Positions 61,701-64,000 of a stretch of DNA of 64,000 bases are shown here, in pieces. The stretch lies in assembly GCA_035447605.1 (NCBI GenBank), contig DAOTHJ010000001.1, positions 124,001 to 188,000 on the forward strand, written 5' to 3'. Positions within the stretch are counted from its first letter, which is position 1, and every line of letters begins with the position of its first letter. The notes beneath the pieces are model-generated. The model saw nothing but the letters and a program-made list of their open reading frames with translations, was not told where the DNA came from and did no database searches. The DNA comes from UMGS1668 sp035447605 (GTDB taxonomy: Bacteria; Bacillota; Clostridia; Oscillospirales; Ruminococcaceae). A program made the translations under genes and the position numbers.

Positions 61701-62243
61701 GACGACGGTCCAGCTCGAGCGGGCGAGGCTGTCTTCCAGCGGGTCGTCCGGATCGCCCGTATAGACCGAGACGACATCGCCGATCTCAAAATCCACGGGC
61801 ATCTGGGCGTTTCGCTCGATCACGCATTCGTCGGCCGACTCCGGCAGACGGCCTTCCAGCAAAACCGCCTGATTGACGGAGCCGTCGGCATAGTCGGGCA
61901 GCGTATCGTCCGGCAGGGCCATGACCTTTGCGAGAATGTTGGCGTTGCCGTCGTTTTTCACGAAGACGTCCTTGGAATAGGAAGGCAGGATGCTCCGAAT
62001 GCCCTCGACGCCGCGGATGGCCTCCATGTCGTTTTCATTGAAACCGTAGGTGGAGACGAGGCGGATATCCAAAAGATTCTGCCCCGCAAAATACTCGTCG
62101 CCGGTAGCGAGCATATCCGGGCAGACGGCTTTGAGCCCGGAGAAAAAGCCCGCGCCGAGGGCGACGATGGCAAAAATGGAGAGAAAACGATTTCGGGTAC
62201 GCCAGATCTCCCGCAGAATATCCTTTACGGCCGCGGACCTCAT
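58788..62243 (-). CDS. FtsX-like ABC exporter permease with giant coiled-coil extracellular domain
   Basis: A 1151-residue permease. One membrane helix lies near the N-terminus (RNRFLSIFAIVALGAGFFSG), a group of three near residues ~640-750, and a further set between ~1010 and 1135, matching two FtsX/MacB-type modules. Residues ~235-600 form a very long charged coiled coil with repeats such as DGWxEYHDG and AxxELxDA, probably outside the cell. A related architecture occurs in YhgE-like and other clostridial exporters. It pairs with the ATPase encoded just upstream. Confidence 0.88.
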   Translation of the reverse strand: MRSAAVKDILREIWRTRNRFLSIFAIVALGAGFFSGLKAVCPDMLATGDEYFAGQNLLDIRLVSTYGFNENDMEAIRGVEGIRSILPSYSKDVFVKNDGNANILAKVMALPDDTLPDYADGSVNQAVLLEGRLPESADECVIERNAQMPVDFEIGDVVSVYTGDPDDPLEDSLARSSWTVVGVVRSPRYISFERGSTDIGNGNLNTYIMVNAENFTMDVFTEVSVTLEDTADISAFSDAYEDTVERYEDTFEALADTREEERYGEIQQEAGDKIADAERELEGGELTANEDLRDARVELYDAKRELRDARTELDDGWVKYHDGEAELADAKEEFADKIADAEEELADGQKKIDDGWDEYHDGLDEYKEGVKKLERSKEQLEDAQAELDAGIAETGFSSLDEFEAYLNTQQSTLDTQRQQLDLQETQVRQAYAAGLISEEELNASLAEIAGYRQQLDAAQTEISGYFDNLETMKSAQAQIDAGWEEYHDGEIKLENARDELAEARRELRDAEEELEQGRLDLEEARADGQKEIDDAEKELADSYQELIDGEEDYADGLKQYEDGKQEYEDAKADADEELADARQKIDDAKEELADLKKPVWYVLDRNDDPGYSTYDGDAHRIEAVAKIFPFFFFLVAMLVCLTTMTRMVEEKRTEIGTYKALGYRRGQIASKFLIYASAASVAGAAAGIAAGTVVFPEVIYNAYSLMYIMPGLELVPDWGLWAAVTAVCLACTAFAAIWACDLELRAQPAELMRPKAPKPGKRVFLESVGFIWKRLSFLKKVTVRNIFRYKRRIFMTVIGIAGCTALTLTGFGLYSSISRIMDRQYSSVFLYDLTTSLDGNAKEAEKEEVYEALEESPIAEKNLPVYEKSAEVGGVSEVYFLVFEDGGEAPQFISFHERVSGEELALPDDGVLITEKLSEKLGLSVGDSITFTADGKQITAPVSGITENYVLHFIYMTKTCWERYAGETMEPNAVLTIMSDSGEEAQNTLASELIQKDAVLALTFSRDSKASFADTVGNLNYVVALIILSAAMLALTVLYNLTNINITERTREIATIKVLGFYDRETSAYVFRESLLLSLIGDAAGLWLGVYLHRFVISVAETDTVMFGRDLPAWCFFAAFATTMLFTFLVDWIMYFRLKKISMVESMKSVE

Positions 62244-62293
62244 GGAACCGCCTCCTTCCTCATAGACTTACCAAACGGCTTTTTCGGGTGCCG

Positions 62294-62998
62294 TCACCAC
62301 TCGATCTCTTCCACCGGGGTGGGATGCGCGTTTTGTTCGATCTTCGTCACCCGGCTGCTGTTGATGTGAATGACGCGGTCGGCCATCGGCGCGATGGCGA
62401 GGTTGTGAGTGATCAGCACGACGGTCATGCCCTCTTTCCGGCAGCAGTCCTGAAGCAGCGTGAGGATGCTCTTGCCGGTGACGTAATCGAGCGCGCCGGT
62501 CGGCTCATCACAGAGCAGCAGCTTCGGATTTTTGGCGAGCGCCCGCGCGATGGCCACCCGCTGCTGCTCGCCGCCGGAGAGCTGGGAGGGAAAGTTTTTT
62601 GCCCGGTCCGCAAGCCCGACTTTTTCGAGCACGGAGGCCGGGTCCATCGGATCCCGGCAGATCTGCGAGGCAAGCTCGACGTTCTCCTCCGCGGTCAGGT
62701 TCTGGATCAGGTTGTAAAACTGAAAGACGAAGCCGATGTCATAGCGGCGGTAATCGATCAGGCGCTTGCCTTTACAGGCGCTCACGTCCTGCCCATCCAC
62801 AAGGATGCTGCCCTCGTCGCAGGTGTCCATGCCGCCGAGGATATTCAGAATCGTGGTCTTGCCTGCGCCGGAGGGGCCGACGATGACCGCGAACTCCCCT
62901 TTTTCGATGGTGAAGCTGACGTGATCCGAGGCGGTAATCGTCACCTCGCCCATCTGATAGCGCTTGCAGACATCCCGCAATTCGACAAAATGTTCCAT
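62294..62998 (-). CDS. ABC transporter ATP-binding protein (MacB/LolD type)
   Basis: A 234-residue ATPase: Walker A GPSGAGKTTILN, signature LSGGEQQRVAIARAL, Walker B LLLCDEPTGALD, H-loop TVVLITHNLAIA. MacB/LolD-type ATPases serve FtsX-like permeases such as the next gene (50-base gap). No histidine kinase or response regulator is adjacent to suggest a peptide-antibiotic sensor. Confidence 0.93.
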   Translation of the reverse strand: MEHFVELRDVCKRYQMGEVTITASDHVSFTIEKGEFAVIVGPSGAGKTTILNILGGMDTCDEGSILVDGQDVSACKGKRLIDYRRYDIGFVFQFYNLIQNLTAEENVELASQICRDPMDPASVLEKVGLADRAKNFPSQLSGGEQQRVAIARALAKNPKLLLCDEPTGALDYVTGKSILTLLQDCCRKEGMTVVLITHNLAIAPMADRVIHINSSRVTKIEQNAHPTPVEEIEW

Positions 62999-63235
62999 GA
63001 CCGTCCTCCATTGGGAAATAGATTGAATTTAACCGCAAAAAGTGATAAAATTAGAAAAATGTCGTACGTCGAGGGGCCTCTCCTCATCCGCAGGGAAAGC
63101 ATCGGAACGGACTCCGCGATATCCTTTTTCGGCGTCGATTTTGGCATCATTCCGGGAAAAACGGCCGCCGATTATGAGCCTTTAGTATAGTTATAAAATA
63201 TGAACTTTTCAACCGAGCCGAAAGGAGTGCATTCG

Positions 63236-63859
63236 ATGATGTTCATCGGATACTACAACTACACCGTCCTCCTGACCTATGCCGGAGCGATGGCTTCCAT
63301 CCTGGGAATTTATTTTGCGGTCTCCGGCAACAGCTTCTGGGCGGTCATCTGCCTCCAGTTTGCCGGGCTGTCGGATATGTTCGACGGAAAGATCGCCGCC
63401 ACGATGGATCGGAATGAAAAGGAAAAGCTCTTCGGCATCCAGATCGACTCCCTGTGCGACCTTGTGAGCTTCGGCGTGCTGCCGACGGTGATCGGCTGGT
63501 CGCTCGGGCTGCGGGGCGTGATCTTTTTTCTCTCCGCGCTTTTCTTCATCATGAACGCCGTGATCCGGCTCTCCTACTTTAACGTCGACGAGACGCTCCG
63601 CCAGCGCGTGGAGACCGGCCGCCGCAAATTTTACTGCGGGTGCCCGGTCACGGCCTCGGCCCTGCTGTTTCCGCTGATCTACGGCCTTTCCAACCTGCTC
63701 GGCGGGGCGACTCCGGTGATCTACCAGATCGCGCTCTTTGTCCTCGGCGCCTTGTTTGTTCTGAAATTCTACATCCCGAAACCCGCGAAGGCCGGACTTT
63801 TTCTGTTTCTCGGTCTGGGCCTCGTGACGGCGGTGCTGGTATTCACCGTGGGGCTCTGA
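63236..63859 (+). CDS. pssA: CDP-alcohol phosphatidyltransferase (phosphatidylserine synthase-like)
   Basis: A 207-residue membrane enzyme with about six helices. The catalytic motif reads DMFDGKIAATMDRNEKEKLF followed by GIQIDSLCD. In the general DGxxAR-x-G-x3-D-x3-D pattern, the Arg is replaced by Ala, which also occurs in some PssA-type sequences as I recall. It likely transfers the phosphatidyl group from CDP-diacylglycerol to serine. ATG at 63236 has AAAGGAG eight bases upstream. Confidence 0.82.
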   Translation: MMFIGYYNYTVLLTYAGAMASILGIYFAVSGNSFWAVICLQFAGLSDMFDGKIAATMDRNEKEKLFGIQIDSLCDLVSFGVLPTVIGWSLGLRGVIFFLSALFFIMNAVIRLSYFNVDETLRQRVETGRRKFYCGCPVTASALLFPLIYGLSNLLGGATPVIYQIALFVLGALFVLKFYIPKPAKAGLFLFLGLGLVTAVLVFTVGL

Positions 63860-63900
63860 CGCCGTTTTTCACGGAATCGACATGAAAAAATCCGCAATTG

Positions 63901-63950
63901 TTCATGCGACCTTCATGAATTCTTCTCAAACATCCGGTAAACTATAAAGC
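63901..63950 (+). promoter_or_regulatory. OmpR-type direct repeats and promoter at the right edge
   Basis: TTCATG occurs at 63901-63906 and 63912-63917, with a weaker TTCTCA at 63923: 11-bp spaced direct repeats as bound by OmpR/PhoB-family regulators, upstream of a TATAAA at 63943-63948. The regulated gene would lie beyond the window. Confidence 0.45.
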
Positions 63951-64000
63951 GAGCAAAGGGTGTTTTGTACTTTTTCATTTTTGTTTTCTCTCTTCCCCAC

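Noticed and set aside
58776..62369. Long plus-strand frames (486 and 660 codons) opposite the exporter permease
   Set aside because: They are the complement of the coiled-coil codons, giving Leu/Val-rich pseudo-repeats. There is no ribosome site and no family resemblance.
1..64000. CRISPR arrays, rRNA genes, insertion-sequence transposases and prophage genes
   Set aside because: I looked for spaced direct repeats, rRNA core sequences, DDE transposases and phage structural genes, and found none. Repeats seen are promoter modules or island ends.

Overview
The window is a chromosomal segment of a spore-forming, anaerobic, low-GC-clade but moderately GC-rich Firmicute, most likely a clostridial gut-type bacterium (Oscillospirales-like; this placement is inference). 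The evidence is an alpha/beta-type spore protein, a ferredoxin/thioredoxin redox cluster, a LuxR regulator fused to a 12-helix membrane domain, AGGAGG-type ribosome binding sites with frequent TTG/GTG starts, and a class-A-looking RNase P RNA. The core regions are rich in GC. The stretch around 26.4-31.4 kb and the island at 40.6-53.1 kb look more AT-rich and have an accessory character.

Layout. 1-3.4 kb: the kdpDE two-component pair (kdpE cut by the window edge), a small acidic protein and a TetR regulator. 3.5-10.1 kb: a DUF308 membrane protein and the F0F1 ATP synthase operon atpB-E-F-[delta CTD::alpha]-G-D-C, in which no free delta gene exists and a delta C-terminal domain is fused to the front of alpha. 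10.8-16.3 kb: a membrane LuxR regulator, a NifX-like/DUF134 pair, a Crp/Fnr regulator, thioredoxin and ferredoxin behind three tandem promoter-like modules, superoxide dismutase, and a Cys-rich DUF6144-like protein behind an attenuator-like leader. 16.7-23.4 kb: a 20-residue Cys/Arg peptide, an Lgt-like transferase with a lipoprotein metallopeptidase, a large HTH regulator, a structured RNA candidate and a C39-like lipoprotein. 23.7-31.6 kb: assorted envelope, stress and accessory genes, a spore protein, a decayed gene and tRNA-Pro. 31.7-40.2 kb: gdhA, rnpB, a zinc alcohol dehydrogenase-like protein, and a complete BMP/Nup-type nucleoside ABC importer.

40.56-53.12 kb is a mobile island. It carries a type I restriction-modification locus (hsdM, hsdS, hsdR, plus a half-size HsdS), a RhuM protein, a DUF2188 protein, a HAD phosphatase, a YgjP-like metalloprotease, a TnpW-like protein and a large serine recombinase. 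The island is bounded by imperfect inverted repeats that, if joined, would make a palindromic attP around a TC/GA dinucleotide, as expected for TnpX/TndX-type recombinases. It sits between the nucleoside transporter and ruvX.

53.1-64 kb returns to the core: a leftward operon tsaE-tsaB-rpiB-upp-ruvX (tsaE appears to start at ATT), a RodA/FtsW protein, a ROK kinase, a two-gene ABC exporter with a very long coiled-coil permease, and a phosphatidylserine synthase-like gene. The window ends in an upstream region with 11-bp direct repeats typical of an OmpR-type response regulator.
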